From: Azospirillum oleiclasticum
GTDB taxonomy: Bacteria > Pseudomonadota > Alphaproteobacteria > Azospirillales > Azospirillaceae
DNA length: 64,000 bases
Direction of reading: 5' to 3'
Assembly (NCBI RefSeq): GCF_013423485.1
Contig: NZ_JABFFR010000001.1
Coordinates: 62,001-126,000 of the forward strand
Shown piece by piece: positions 42,767-51,210 of this stretch (the stretch's first letter is position 1; the number at the start of each line of letters is the position of its first letter). The notes beneath the pieces were generated by a model. It worked only from the letters and a program-made list of their open reading frames with translations. It searched no databases and had not been told where the DNA came from. The translations under genes were made by a program, and so were the position numbers.

Positions 42767-43789
42767 TCACTCCTCCGGATGGTCCTTGGCGTTGCGGTGG
42801 GCGAGCCAGGCCAGCCCGGCGAAGACCGCCGCGGGTCCCACCATGCCGGCGTAGAGCGTGTGCTGGATGCCCTCTGACAGGGTCGGGTAGCCGTACTCCG
42901 GCACGTTGGTGGGCAGGTTCAGCTTGTCGAAGGGCACGGCCGACACCGCCAGGCACTGGGTCCCGCCCAGCTCCGTCTCGCCATAGATGTGCGGCTGGTA
43001 GACGGCGTGGACGGTGGCCTCGTGCCCCGGCCGCTGGCCGCCGACCGTGCCGCCGATGTCGCCGCGCGGGTGTTCGGTCCGCTCGCCGGCCTTCAGCGCG
43101 ACGCGACGGTGCGCCTCCTTGCGGAGATCCTCGCTGCGGCCGAACAGGGTGGCGCCGGTGGGGCAGACGTCGGCGCAGGCCGGCAGCTTGGATTCCGCGA
43201 GCCGGTGGCTGCACAGCTCGCATTTGCCGATCTTGCCGAAGGGATCGTCGTAATCGTACTTCGGCACACCGAAGGGGCAGGACAGCACGCAGTAGCGGCA
43301 GCCAATGCAGGCGTCGGGGTTGTAGTTGACGATGCCCGTGGTCGCGTTCTTGGTCATCGCCGACACCGGGCACACCGACACGCAGGACGGATCGGCGCAA
43401 TGCATGCACTGGCGCTTGATGAAGGCGAAGCCGTCCTTCTCGCGGTCCTTCTCCGACGCGGCACCATCGGTGAAGCACTTGATGATGTTGAAGGTCTTGG
43501 CCGACAGCTCGACCGGGCTGTCCCAGGTGCCCTCGTTCCAGGGCTGGGCGTCGGCGTTGATCTCCTTCGGCAGGCCGTTCGACTCCTTGCACGCGGTCAT
43601 GCAGGCCTTGCAGCCGATGCACAGCGTGCTGTCGTAGAGCAGGCCGACGGCGTCGGGCGGCATCGGCTTGGGTGGGCGCTGAAGGGCGTTCGCCTCCGGT
43701 GCCGCGGTGACGGCGGTGCAGGCCGCGGCGGCGGCCGCGGCGCCACCCGTCGCGGCCTTGCGCAGGAAGTTGCGGCGGGACAGGGCCAT
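42767..43789 (-). CDS. hybA: Hydrogenase iron-sulfur subunit (HybA-like)
   Basis: A 340-residue periplasmic electron-transfer subunit. A Tat signal (SRRNFLRKAATGG) is followed by four cysteine clusters for [4Fe-4S] centres: CIGCKACMTAC, CMHCADPSCVSVCP, CIGCRYCVLSCPFG, and CELCSH with CADVCPTGA. A C-terminal hydrophobic helix (LYAGMVGPAAVFAGLAWLA) anchors it. The ATG is 5 bases after the small-subunit stop and uses the AAGGAG inside that gene's end; a GTG overlapping the stop is less likely. Confidence 0.95.
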   Translation of the reverse strand: MALSRRNFLRKAATGGAAAAAAACTAVTAAPEANALQRPPKPMPPDAVGLLYDSTLCIGCKACMTACKESNGLPKEINADAQPWNEGTWDSPVELSAKTFNIIKCFTDGAASEKDREKDGFAFIKRQCMHCADPSCVSVCPVSAMTKNATTGIVNYNPDACIGCRYCVLSCPFGVPKYDYDDPFGKIGKCELCSHRLAESKLPACADVCPTGATLFGRSEDLRKEAHRRVALKAGERTEHPRGDIGGTVGGQRPGHEATVHAVYQPHIYGETELGGTQCLAVSAVPFDKLNLPTNVPEYGYPTLSEGIQHTLYAGMVGPAAVFAGLAWLAHRNAKDHPEE

Positions 43790-43794
43790 GGACC

Positions 43795-44955
43795 TCACTC
43801 CTTATCGGAGGCGGCGTCCGCCTTGTCCTGCTTGCCAAGCCGGCCGGCGATCACCGCACCGGCACCGACGGCCGCCCCGGTGATGCCGGCGATCACGGCG
43901 GCGGCACCGGCCGACAGCCCCTCGCCCTTGTCCACCGCCACGGCCGGGTAGCTGTTGGGCGGGCTGACCGACTTCAGTGTCGCAAGCTCATGGATGCTCT
44001 TGGTGAAGCCCACGCCCTGCTCGGTGCAGCCGAAGCAGGGGTGTCCGGTGCCCACCGGCCATGTGCCCTGGCCCACGTCGTTGAAGCCGATGGAGGGACA
44101 GTTCGCGTAGGTCTCCGGCCCCTTGCAGCCGAGCTTGTACAGGCACCAGCCCTGGCGGTGGCCGAAGTCGCCGAATTCGATGGCGAAGCGGCCGGCGTCG
44201 AAATGCGGGCGGCGCTCGCAGTTCTCGTGGATCAGGCGGCCATAGGCGAATTTGGGCCGGTTCTTCTCGTCCAGCTCCGGCAGCTTGCCGAAGGTGACGA
44301 AATGCAGAACCAGCGACAGGAAGTTGTAGGGGTTGGGCGGACAGCCGGGGATGGAGACGACCGGCTTGTCCTTGATCACGTCCTTCAGACCGACCGCACC
44401 CGACGGGTTGGGGCCGGTGGAGGGCCAGCCGCCCCAGGAGGAGCAGGAGCCGATGGAGATCACCGCGGCCGCCCCCGCCGCGCACTCCTTCACCGCTTCC
44501 AGGTAGGTCTTGCCGGCGACCTTGCAGTAGACGCCGCCGTTGCCCATCGGCACGGCGCCGTCGGTCACCATGATGTATTTGCCCCAGTTGGCCTTCATGG
44601 CCTGGAGCTTCCAGTTCTCCGCCTGGTGCCCGGCGCCGGCCGACAGCGTCTCGTTGTAATCCAGCGAGATCGTGTCGAGGATCAGGGTTTCCAGGGTGGG
44701 GTGGTTGGTGCGGAGCAGCGTCTCGGTGCAGCCGGTGCAGGCCGAGCCCGACAGCCAGATCACCGTGGGGCGCGCCGCCTGCGCCACGGCCGCGTTGGCG
44801 ATGTCCACGCCAAGCGCCGGCGACAGGCCGAGCGTCGCCGCGATGCCGGTGCAGTAACGCAGGAAATCGCGCCGCGTCAGACCGCCGAGCGCGCCTTCAT
44901 AGTCGTCGAGACCGGTGAACGGTTCGGCGTTCGCATCCACGTATCCGTCGGGCAT
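43795..44955 (-). CDS. hybO: [NiFe]-hydrogenase small subunit
   Basis: A 386-residue precursor. The Tat signal (TRRDFLRYCTGIAATLG) exports the folded dimer. The proximal [4Fe-4S] cluster motif SGSACTGCTETLL is present, as are the later cysteines for medial and distal clusters (IGSCSSWGG, IPGCPP, CERRPHFDAG, LGCKGPETYANC, GHPCFGCTE). A C-terminal hydrophobic segment (AVIAGITGAAVGAGAVIAG) can anchor it. It is the first gene of hybO-A-B-C-D. The ATG start is preceded by a G-rich GGGGGGAAAA; a TTG four codons earlier is possible. Confidence 0.96.
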   Translation of the reverse strand: MPDGYVDANAEPFTGLDDYEGALGGLTRRDFLRYCTGIAATLGLSPALGVDIANAAVAQAARPTVIWLSGSACTGCTETLLRTNHPTLETLILDTISLDYNETLSAGAGHQAENWKLQAMKANWGKYIMVTDGAVPMGNGGVYCKVAGKTYLEAVKECAAGAAAVISIGSCSSWGGWPSTGPNPSGAVGLKDVIKDKPVVSIPGCPPNPYNFLSLVLHFVTFGKLPELDEKNRPKFAYGRLIHENCERRPHFDAGRFAIEFGDFGHRQGWCLYKLGCKGPETYANCPSIGFNDVGQGTWPVGTGHPCFGCTEQGVGFTKSIHELATLKSVSPPNSYPAVAVDKGEGLSAGAAAVIAGITGAAVGAGAVIAGRLGKQDKADAASDKE

Positions 44956-45059
44956 TTTTCCCCCCAATCCCAGGCGTTCCCCGCGACCGGCACCCGCTGC
45001 CGGACACGACGATCGCGGCGACCGTTCCGCACCGCCGGCTGGCCCGGTGGGCGGGGAAC

Positions 45060-45084
45060 ATACCCATTAAAAATTTGTGGGTAT
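45060..45084. repeat. Inverted repeat in the hydrogenase leader
   Basis: ATACCCA (45060-45066) and TGGGTAT (45078-45084) form a perfect 7-bp inverted repeat around an AT-rich 11-base centre. It lies between the proposed start of transcription and hybO, in an AT-rich island, and could be an operator or a leader hairpin. Confidence 0.4.
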
Positions 45085-45105
45085 TTGATCGCACTGCGCG
45101 TGGGG

Positions 45106-45149
45106 TTATTTCGCCGACCCGGGTCCGCGGCGGCATTGATCTACGTCAA
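45106..45149 (-). promoter_or_regulatory. FNR-type box and promoter of the hydrogenase operon
   Basis: On the minus strand TTGACGTAGATCAA (45149-45136) matches the FNR/FixK/Anr pattern. An AAATAA hexamer (45111-45106) lies where a -10 element would be if the box is centred near -41.5, the class II position. The predicted start is near 45101, leaving a leader of about 145 bases before hybO. This would make hydrogenase expression oxygen-controlled. Confidence 0.6.
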
Positions 45150-45190
45150 CGCCGAAAACCGCGGATCGCAAGGATCGGTCGCTGCCGCAA

Positions 45191-45211
45191 CGGCGAACGC
45201 AACCTTCGCCG
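45191..45211 (-). terminator. Hairpin directly after the ArsC-like gene
   Basis: CGGCGAA (45191-45197) pairs with TTCGCCG (45205-45211) immediately past the stop codon of the minus-strand gene. There is no clear T-tract, so termination is only possible, not certain. Confidence 0.35.
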
Positions 45212-45748
45212 TCAGGCCGTGGCGTCCACCTCACCTGGGGCGGCTTGGTGCCGGCCGATCAGGTTCAGGCTGGACTGGAGCGTCAAATTGTCCAGGCTCT
45301 CGACCCGCAGGCTCGCGAAGATCTTGCAGCGGGTCTCGATCTCCACATAGGCGCGGCGGAAGGCGCGCAGGCGCTTCTCCTCCGTTCCTTCGGTGCGGGT
45401 CGGGTCCTCGATCGGCCAGTGGGCGGTCAGCGGATGGCCGGGAAGGGTGGGGCAGTTCTCGCCCGCCAGCGTCTCGCAGACGGTGAAGACGAAATCCATC
45501 CGCGGCGCATCGTCGGCGAGGAACTCCTCCAGGCTCTTGCTGCGCAGGTGGTCGGTCTTGAAGTTGTAGGATTTGAGGATGGCGAGCGCCAGCGGGTTCG
45601 GCGCTTCCGCCGGGTGGCTGCCCGCGGAATAGGCATGGAAGCGCCCGTTGCCCCAGCGCCGCAGCGCGCATTCGGCCATGATGCTGCGGGCCGAATTGTG
45701 GGCGCAGAGGAACAGCACGTTGTATTCCCGGAACGCGTCGGTGCTCAT
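45212..45748 (-). CDS. Low-molecular-weight phosphatase / ArsC-type arsenate reductase
   Basis: A 178-residue protein of the LMW-PTP superfamily. The catalytic loop C-x5-R is present (FLCAHNSARSIMAE), and the protein has the ArsC-like features SAGSHPAEAPNPLALAIL and FVFTVCETLAGENCPTLPG with additional cysteines. It may reduce arsenate with thioredoxin or glutaredoxin, or be a phosphatase; no arsB/acr3 or ArsR gene is adjacent. An extra C-terminal tail of about 30 residues (LQSSLNLIGRHQ) is typical of the proteobacterial arsenate reductase subgroup. Start MSTDAFREYN. Confidence 0.85.
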   Translation of the reverse strand: MSTDAFREYNVLFLCAHNSARSIMAECALRRWGNGRFHAYSAGSHPAEAPNPLALAILKSYNFKTDHLRSKSLEEFLADDAPRMDFVFTVCETLAGENCPTLPGHPLTAHWPIEDPTRTEGTEEKRLRAFRRAYVEIETRCKIFASLRVESLDNLTLQSSLNLIGRHQAAPGEVDATA

Positions 45749-45852
45749 CGTCTCGATCCCTTGGGATTGCAGGCGGAGCACCATGCCGCGGCGGTCGCCG
45801 GCGGCGCAAACCAAGCTTTTGTTGCAGCGCGCGGGTTCGATCCGGTCCGAGC

Positions 45853-47193
45853 TCAGTCCAGCATCGGCAGGCCGGTCTCGATCTTCACCAGTGCCGCCAG
45901 CAGCGGCGCCCCGATGTCGCGGCGCACGAAATTGCTGGCCCGCTCCGCCGCACCGATGGCCGCCATGAAGGTCTGGCGCCAGCGGTCGTCGGCGTACATC
46001 AGGCGCTGGGTCTTGGCACGCTGCGCCAGCAGGCCCGGCCGGCGGCCCTGCGCCTCCTCTACCAGCCGGCCGAGCCGGCGGTAGAGATCCTCCGCCACCG
46101 CGCGCTCGTTGCGTTTCAGCGCGGCCTCGATCAGCTCGGCGAACGCTTCGCCGCGCACATCGACGTCGGGCACCTCCTCCGCGTAGGCCAGCGTCAGCGC
46201 CGTCTCGCCGCGGCGGGCGAGACGGCCGAGCACCGCCGGAATGGTCCAGGGATTCTCGTCCTGCACGGTGCGCAACAGACCCAGCGCCAGATTGGGCTCG
46301 CCCATCTCGGCGGCGGCGACGGCCAGCTCGGGCGGGCAGCAGTCGGCCTTGGTCTCGCGGAACTTGGAGAACTGCGTCTCCACCGTGTTCAGGAACAGGG
46401 TCCGCGCCTCCGGCTCGCGGCCGGCGCGCAGCAGAGCCTGCGCCACGAGGCCCAGTTCCCAGGTGCAGCGGTTGGCCGAGGCGTATTTGTTCGCCTCCTC
46501 CGCCAGGCTGGCGGCGGCGGCGGCGTCGCCCTTCCACAGGGCGGCCTTGCCGATGTCGGACAGGTTGTAGACGCGCGTCGAGCAATCGGCGATCTGCCGG
46601 GTGATCTCGAGCGCCAGCGGGATCTGCCCCATCAGCGACAGGGCGCGCGCGACGAACAGGTCCTGTCCGGAGGAATCGGCCACGGCGCCGCGCCGCACCG
46701 CACTGACGAAGGGGGCGATAATCTCCTTGGCGCGCCCGGTGTCACCAAGCTGCTGGTAACCCACCGCCAGCGACAGCCAATCCCAACGGGCCGTGGTGAT
46801 CGGTGTCTCGACCGGTGGCAGCAGCTCGCCGATGCGGTGCAGGAAGCACAGCGACGTCTGCGGCTCGTTGCAGACCAGCGCCCGGATGCGGCTGCGGAAC
46901 TCGAAGAAGTCGAAATCACCGACGAACTGGTTGGTGACGAGCTGCACGGCGAGCGCGCTGTCCGGGTATTTGGTGATGACCTCGGTCAGCAGCTTGTCCG
47001 CGTCCTTCAGCAGCCGGCTCTCCTCGGCGATGTCGTAGGTCTGGTCGGCCTGCCGGAGAAGCTGCATCGCCTGAACGAACAGCCGGTTCGCGGGTCCGGT
47101 ATCCTGCGCCAGGACCGGCGGCGCGCACGCCAGCAGCACCGCCGCGAGCAGGGCGGCCGCGAAGCGGCGGGCGAGGGCGACGGTCGGTGCCAT
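45853..47193 (-). CDS. Exported TPR-like helical-repeat protein (446 aa)
   Basis: A 446-residue protein with a signal peptide (FAAALLAAVLLACAPPVLAQ). Helical repeats follow throughout (LFVQAMQLLRQADQTYDIAE; LSLAVGYQQLGDTGRAKEII; LVAQALLRAGREPEARTLFL; LALGLLRTVQDENPWTIPAV), resembling TPR or SEL1-type solenoids, with several cysteines between repeats. No catalytic motif. It is probably a periplasmic scaffold protein. It follows the BON lipoprotein gene by 18 bases and is likely co-transcribed with it. Confidence 0.75.
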   Translation of the reverse strand: MAPTVALARRFAAALLAAVLLACAPPVLAQDTGPANRLFVQAMQLLRQADQTYDIAEESRLLKDADKLLTEVITKYPDSALAVQLVTNQFVGDFDFFEFRSRIRALVCNEPQTSLCFLHRIGELLPPVETPITTARWDWLSLAVGYQQLGDTGRAKEIIAPFVSAVRRGAVADSSGQDLFVARALSLMGQIPLALEITRQIADCSTRVYNLSDIGKAALWKGDAAAAASLAEEANKYASANRCTWELGLVAQALLRAGREPEARTLFLNTVETQFSKFRETKADCCPPELAVAAAEMGEPNLALGLLRTVQDENPWTIPAVLGRLARRGETALTLAYAEEVPDVDVRGEAFAELIEAALKRNERAVAEDLYRRLGRLVEEAQGRRPGLLAQRAKTQRLMYADDRWRQTFMAAIGAAERASNFVRRDIGAPLLAALVKIETGLPMLD

Positions 47194-47211
47194 GGCGGTT
47201 CCGGATGACCT

Positions 47212-47823
47212 CTAGCCGATCACGCGCACGTAGTTGACCACCCGCTGGACGTTGGCGACGGAGCGCGCGTGGTTGATCGCGCGGTCGAGCTCCTCTTGGC
47301 TCTTCGCCACGCCCATCAGATAGACAACGCCGTTGACCGTATCGATGCTGAAGTTCTGCGAGTGGATGGATTTGTCGAAGGTGAGACGGCCACGCAGCTG
47401 CGTGCTGATCCAGGTGTCGCGTGCCGAATCCAGAATTCCCGATTCATTGTCGATCTGGATCTCGTTGATCACTTCCTTCACGCCATCGGCCTGCCAGGCG
47501 AGCCGCACGGCGTCGAGGCGCATCTGCGCGTCCTTGGCCTTGCCGGTCAGCAGCACCCGCCCCTGGTCGACGGTCATGTCGAGACGGCTGTGCATATCCA
47601 TCGAGTGCTGAAACCAGAGATTGTTGATCTTCGCCTGAATCTCGGCGTCGGAGGCGAAGCCGCTGATCCCGCGCTCTTCCGTGTAGGCGACCGCGGCACC
47701 ACCCGCCGCCGCCCCGCCGATCACCAGCGGGGCACAGCCGGCCGTTCCGAGGGCCAAAACGGCAAGCCCTGCCGCCGCCCAACAACGCCCCGCCATCGAC
47801 ACCGCCAGCCTCCATTCCGCCAT
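47212..47823 (-). CDS. BON-domain lipoprotein
   Basis: A 203-residue protein with a lipoprotein signal (GLAVLALGTAGC, lipobox TAGC). The mature part holds two BON domains: AEIQAKINNLWFQHSMDMHS then VDQGRVLLTGKAKDAQMRLD, and WISTQLRGRLTFDKSIHSQN then VNGVVYLMGVAKSQEELDRA. This layout is that of DolP (YraP), an outer-membrane lipoprotein that supports envelope integrity and binds anionic phospholipid. The start could be 47823 or a later ATG at 47796 behind GGAGG. Confidence 0.88.
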   Translation of the reverse strand: MAEWRLAVSMAGRCWAAAGLAVLALGTAGCAPLVIGGAAAGGAAVAYTEERGISGFASDAEIQAKINNLWFQHSMDMHSRLDMTVDQGRVLLTGKAKDAQMRLDAVRLAWQADGVKEVINEIQIDNESGILDSARDTWISTQLRGRLTFDKSIHSQNFSIDTVNGVVYLMGVAKSQEELDRAINHARSVANVQRVVNYVRVIG

Positions 47824-47953
47824 TCGCCACCATGGCGAGCGGCGGGACGAAATCGTGCCGGACGGTCCTTTGCAACGGGATTCTGTGGGTTTCATTCTTT
47901 TGCCTGTGGGTGATGCAACTATGCTGCACTCGCGAGATCCGGAGCCACCGGGC

Positions 47954-48754
47954 TCAGGCGAACGGATCGCGCGAAACGACGCCGGCCAACTCGCGCGCCA
48001 GCACCGCGGCGATGCGCAGACGGGCCTTCGGATCGCGCAGGATCGCCTCGTCATCCTCGTTGGAGAGGAACCCGGTCTCGATCAGCACCGACGGGACATC
48101 GGGCGCCTTGAGCACAGCGAAGTTGGCCGATCGCATGGGGTTTTCGAGCAGGGGAAGGTCGCGGCCGGCGCCGGCCACCAGCCCCCGCTTCGCCACCAGC
48201 GAGGCGTGCTTCGTGTGGCGGGCGGCCAGATCGAACAGGATGTCGCGCACCACCTTCTTGGTGTCGCCGAGATCCACCCCGCCGATGGCGTCCGCCCGGT
48301 TCTCCTGCTTGGCGAGCGCGCTGGCGAAGCTGTCCGACGCCTCCTCGGACAGGGTGTAGGCGGACAGGCCCCGCGCCTCCTTCGCCGGCGCGCTGTCGGC
48401 GTGGATCGACACGAACAGGTCCGCACCGGCCCGACGCCCCAGGGCGACCCGCTCGGACAGCCCCAGGAAGCGGTCGTCGCGCCGGGTCAGGCCGGCCAGC
48501 ACGCCGAACTGCTGATCGAGACGGCGCGCCGTCTCGCGTGCGATGGCCAGGGTCACATCCTTTTCCAGGGTTCCGCGAACGCCGATGGCCCCCGGGTCAC
48601 GGCCACCATGACCAGGGTCGATCATGACCACACGGCGCCGTGGCGACTTGCCCGGCCGCGGCGCATCGGCCGCAGCCGCGTCGGCCGCGACCAGCAGCGC
48701 CGAGGCCGAGCATGCGATCCGTATGAAGAGCCTGCGGTCCATTCCTGAGCCCAT
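47954..48754 (-). CDS. N-acetylmuramoyl-L-alanine amidase
   Basis: A 266-residue exported zinc amidase (Amidase_3 family, AmiC-like) that cuts the peptide from the glycan in peptidoglycan. The start region has a twin-arginine-like signal (DRRLFIRIACSASALLVAAD). Zinc and catalytic features are complete: IDPGHGGRDPGAIG, a Glu in TLEKDVTLAIA, FVSIHADSAP, and VLIETGFLSNEDD near the C terminus. There is no AMIN domain. The start at 48754 lies behind GGGGAG; 48742 is an alternative. Confidence 0.92.
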   Translation of the reverse strand: MGSGMDRRLFIRIACSASALLVAADAAAADAPRPGKSPRRRVVMIDPGHGGRDPGAIGVRGTLEKDVTLAIARETARRLDQQFGVLAGLTRRDDRFLGLSERVALGRRAGADLFVSIHADSAPAKEARGLSAYTLSEEASDSFASALAKQENRADAIGGVDLGDTKKVVRDILFDLAARHTKHASLVAKRGLVAGAGRDLPLLENPMRSANFAVLKAPDVPSVLIETGFLSNEDDEAILRDPKARLRIAAVLARELAGVVSRDPFA

Positions 48755-49014
48755 GACTGGCCGGTCTCCCCTTTCGGAGGCTGGTTCTGTGCGTGGTGGA
48801 CGGTTCGCAGGACGGCGACGCCCGCGCCGGATTGTTAACCAATGGGTGTGCAAGGAAGCCCTGTCAAGCGCACCGGGGCTAAGACCTTCGGACGGTGACG
48901 CACCTTGCCAGAGGGACCGCATTCCAACCGATGCGCGCACGACACAGTCCAACACTTTCCTTGATGATGGCTGGGAAATGGTCTAGGGTTCTTACATCTG
49001 GTCGGGAGGATGCG

Positions 49015-49182
49015 ATGTTGAGAAAGGCTTTGTTCAACATCATCCGGCAGGAGCAGCGCGATATCGAGGACAAGCTTCAGGCGGAGGAGCACAAGGTCGC
49101 CCCGGACACCGGGCGCTTGGCCACGCTCCGCCAGGAAGCGGTCAGCCTCCGCCGCGAATTGGAACATTACCGCGACGTCTGA
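49015..49182 (+). CDS. Small coiled-coil protein (55 aa)
   Basis: A 55-residue, highly charged helical protein (IIRQEQRDIEDKLQAEEHKV then LRQEAVSLRRELEHYRDV) starting behind GGGAGGATGCG. The heptad-like pattern resembles DUF465/SlyX-type small coiled coils but no family can be fixed. A strong terminator follows 37 bases downstream, which supports it being a real, separately transcribed gene. Confidence 0.6.
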   Translation: MLRKALFNIIRQEQRDIEDKLQAEEHKVAPDTGRLATLRQEAVSLRRELEHYRDV

Positions 49183-49218
49183 CGCGCCGCTTCCGGTGAC
49201 CCGGAGTGCGCCTACGAT

Positions 49219-49250
49219 GCCCCTTCCCGCGTGCTCAGGGAAGGGGCTTT
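49219..49250 (+). terminator. Intrinsic terminator after the small coiled-coil gene
   Basis: GCCCCTTCCC (49219-49228) pairs perfectly with GGGAAGGGGC (49238-49247) around a nine-base loop, followed by TTT and a T-rich stretch. Confidence 0.8.
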
Positions 49251-49827
49251 CCTTTGTCGGCCTGTGACATTCGTTCCTGAGGCGGAAAGGCGTCCCGTCC
49301 ATCTTGCGGTCTCTTGGGGCCGGCCGGCACATTCCTTGTGCACTGCAGCATCGATTGGCCTGACGGTCGAATCGATGAAATTTGCCAGCCGCCGCCCTCG
49401 CTCGCCAGCCGCGTGACAGTCCGCTGTCCGACACTCCCCGGCACCCGATTCCGAAAGTCCGCCAACCGGTTCCATCCTGGCCCGTGGCGGTTGTACCCGC
49501 TGTCGGCGGCCAACTCCGATCGCTCACGCGATGCGCTGTATTGTACAACGCCAAGTACGAAGATGGCGCGCAAACGGGCGTGAGCGCGCCTATTCTGCTC
49601 AAAAATCAGCCTCAGCACAGGTCGGTTTGCAGGTTTGCCTAATTTGCGGGCAGAAAATTTTCCAGATCTCCGCCCGGGCTTGATCCACCGCAATTTCCAG
49701 AACACCGACAGCTGGCACAGTCTGTTCACGTACGGGTTGTCACGCACCGAAACGCCCAAACCGACCAAGCGCATAGACGGTCGGCGGGGCTACGGACAGG
49801 GAATGGGCGAGAGCGACGACGAAACCT
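49251..49827. other. Long non-coding stretch upstream of the sigma-54 operon
   Basis: No convincing gene is seen in about 580 bases. The G+C content is visibly lower than around it, and the open frames on either strand have no ribosome site or family resemblance. It contains the palindrome TTGTACAA (49541-49548). The region is long enough to hold upstream activator sites for a sigma-54 enhancer-binding protein, but I could not identify a NifA (TGT-N10-ACA) or NtrC site. Confidence 0.45.
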
Positions 49828-49842
49828 TGGCACACGTCTTGC
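49828..49842 (+). promoter_or_regulatory. Sigma-54 (RpoN) promoter
   Basis: TGGCAC (49828-49833), five bases, then TTGC (49839-49842) matches the -24/-12 consensus exactly, with the invariant GG and GC 12 bases apart. Transcription should begin near 49854, about 30 bases before the ExbB-like start codon. Confidence 0.8.
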
Positions 49843-49883
49843 GACGGTGCACCCGAAGCCGCCCGTTTTCTGGAGTGTCGCTC

Positions 49884-50609
49884 ATGTCGGATGCCGCAGC
49901 TGAAGCCCTCCCCCACGCGCGGGGCACCATCCCGACCGTGCTGCGAAGCCGGTCCCGTGGAGCCGCCGGTGGTCTCTCCCTCGTCTCGCAGCGCTACCTA
50001 CTGACCTTTCGCTTCGCGGTTGTCAACAGCGTCGGCTTCGCCCTGCTGTCCGCCGCCTGGGTCGAAGGGCTGATCGACCCCATCATCCAATCCGACTCCA
50101 CGCACCTCTGCCTGCTGATCTTCGTGGTTTTCCTGGCCGGTGTCGCGGTCTGCGCGCAGAAGATCTGGCGCACCAGCACGGAGATGAACCTCGCCAAGGA
50201 GTTCGACCCATCGGTGCCGTCGCGCGCCCAGCGCTATCTGGCCGACATCCGCGGGCGCGACTCCGGCGCGCGCGCCATCGCCGCGTCGTCGCTGAAGTTC
50301 AAGCTGTCCAGCCGGATCGGCGTGCCCCGGCAGATATCCTCCACCCTGGTCATCCTCGGCCTGATCGGCACGGTGATCGGCTTCATCATGGCGCTGTCCG
50401 GCGTCGATCCGGAGAAGGCCGGCGACGTGGCCGCCATCGGCCCCATGGTGTCCAAGCTGATCGACGGCATGGCGGTGGCGCTTTACACGACGCTGGTCGG
50501 CGGCGTGCTCAACATCTGGCTCAACATCAACGTGAACATGCTGGCGGGCGCCACCGTCAATCTGATCACCGAGATCGTCGCCGTCGGTGAGCGCCATGCA
50601 GGCCCTTGA
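49884..50609 (+). CDS. MotA/TolQ/ExbB-family proton-channel protein
   Basis: A 241-residue membrane protein with about four helices: FAVVNSVGFALLSAAWVEGL, LCLLIFVVFLAGVAVCAQKI, ISSTLVILGLIGTVIGFIMA and GMAVALYTTLVGGVLNIWLN. The last two carry the conserved pore-region pattern of TolQ/ExbB/MotA (GLIGTVIGFI, then a small-residue helix). It should use the proton gradient as a stator with the next gene's product. Not part of a tol, ton or flagellar cluster. Start behind TGGAG; first gene of a three-gene overlapping operon driven by a sigma-54 promoter. Confidence 0.85.
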   Translation: MSDAAAEALPHARGTIPTVLRSRSRGAAGGLSLVSQRYLLTFRFAVVNSVGFALLSAAWVEGLIDPIIQSDSTHLCLLIFVVFLAGVAVCAQKIWRTSTEMNLAKEFDPSVPSRAQRYLADIRGRDSGARAIAASSLKFKLSSRIGVPRQISSTLVILGLIGTVIGFIMALSGVDPEKAGDVAAIGPMVSKLIDGMAVALYTTLVGGVLNIWLNINVNMLAGATVNLITEIVAVGERHAGP

Positions 50610-51210
50610 CCAGTTCGACGAGGACGACGCGGGAACCGTCTTCCGCGATGTGATCACCCTGGCGCTGTGCGGGTTCGTCGCGATCGTCATCCTGCTCCTG
50701 CCGCACATCCGGCCGGAGGCCAAGGCGGCCGCCCAGGCGGAGGGGATGACCAGCCCCGGCAACGTCATGGTGGAGGTGCGCTGGCCCGACGAGCTGGACG
50801 CCGACGTGGATCTGTGGGTGCGCGCGCCGGGCGACGTTCCGGTCGGCTATTCCAACAAGTCCGGCGTCATCTTCAACCTGCTGCGTGACGACCTCGGCCG
50901 CAACGCCGATCCCACCAGGCTGAACTACGAGGTGGCCTACAGCCGCGGCATCCCGCCCGGCGAATATGCGGTGAACATCCACCTCTACCGCAACAAGGCG
51001 ATGGTGACGCCGATCCCGGTGACCGTGGTCACCAGCGTCAAGCGGCCGGACGGCGAGACGGCCCGGCAGGTGCTGGCCACCACCGTGGATCTGGACCGCG
51101 AGGGGCAGGAGCTGACCGTCTATCGTTTCAAGCTGGGGGAAACTGGCGAACTCACGGCCGGCAGCGTGCACAGCCTGCCCACCCCGCTGCGCACCTGGAG
51201 GAAGTCGTGA
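50596..51210 (+). CDS. TolR/ExbD-like anchored periplasmic protein with DUF2135-like domain
   Basis: A 204-residue protein overlapping the ExbB-like gene by 14 bases. One N-terminal helix (VITLALCGFVAIVILLLPHI) is preceded by Asp18 (TVFRDVITL), the position of the proton-carrying Asp in TolR/ExbD/MotB. The periplasmic part is not TolR-like but a beta domain: RWPDELDADVDLWVRAPGD and YSRGIPPGEYAVNIHLYRNK resemble DUF2135/YfaP. The stator assignment is inferred from topology and operon position; the ligand is unknown. Confidence 0.7.
   Translation: MQALDQFDEDDAGTVFRDVITLALCGFVAIVILLLPHIRPEAKAAAQAEGMTSPGNVMVEVRWPDELDADVDLWVRAPGDVPVGYSNKSGVIFNLLRDDLGRNADPTRLNYEVAYSRGIPPGEYAVNIHLYRNKAMVTPIPVTVVTSVKRPDGETARQVLATTVDLDREGQELTVYRFKLGETGELTAGSVHSLPTPLRTWRKS

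Noticed and set aside
45829-45852. tRNA-like T-loop (GGTTCGATCC)
   Set aside because: The 104-base gap shows no acceptor stem, anticodon arm or CCA end around it, so it is a chance match.
49235-49774. Minus-strand open frame of 179 codons in the gap before the sigma-54 operon
   Set aside because: Considered as a decayed transposase because of the lower G+C, but no DDE motif, inverted repeats or ribosome site are visible.
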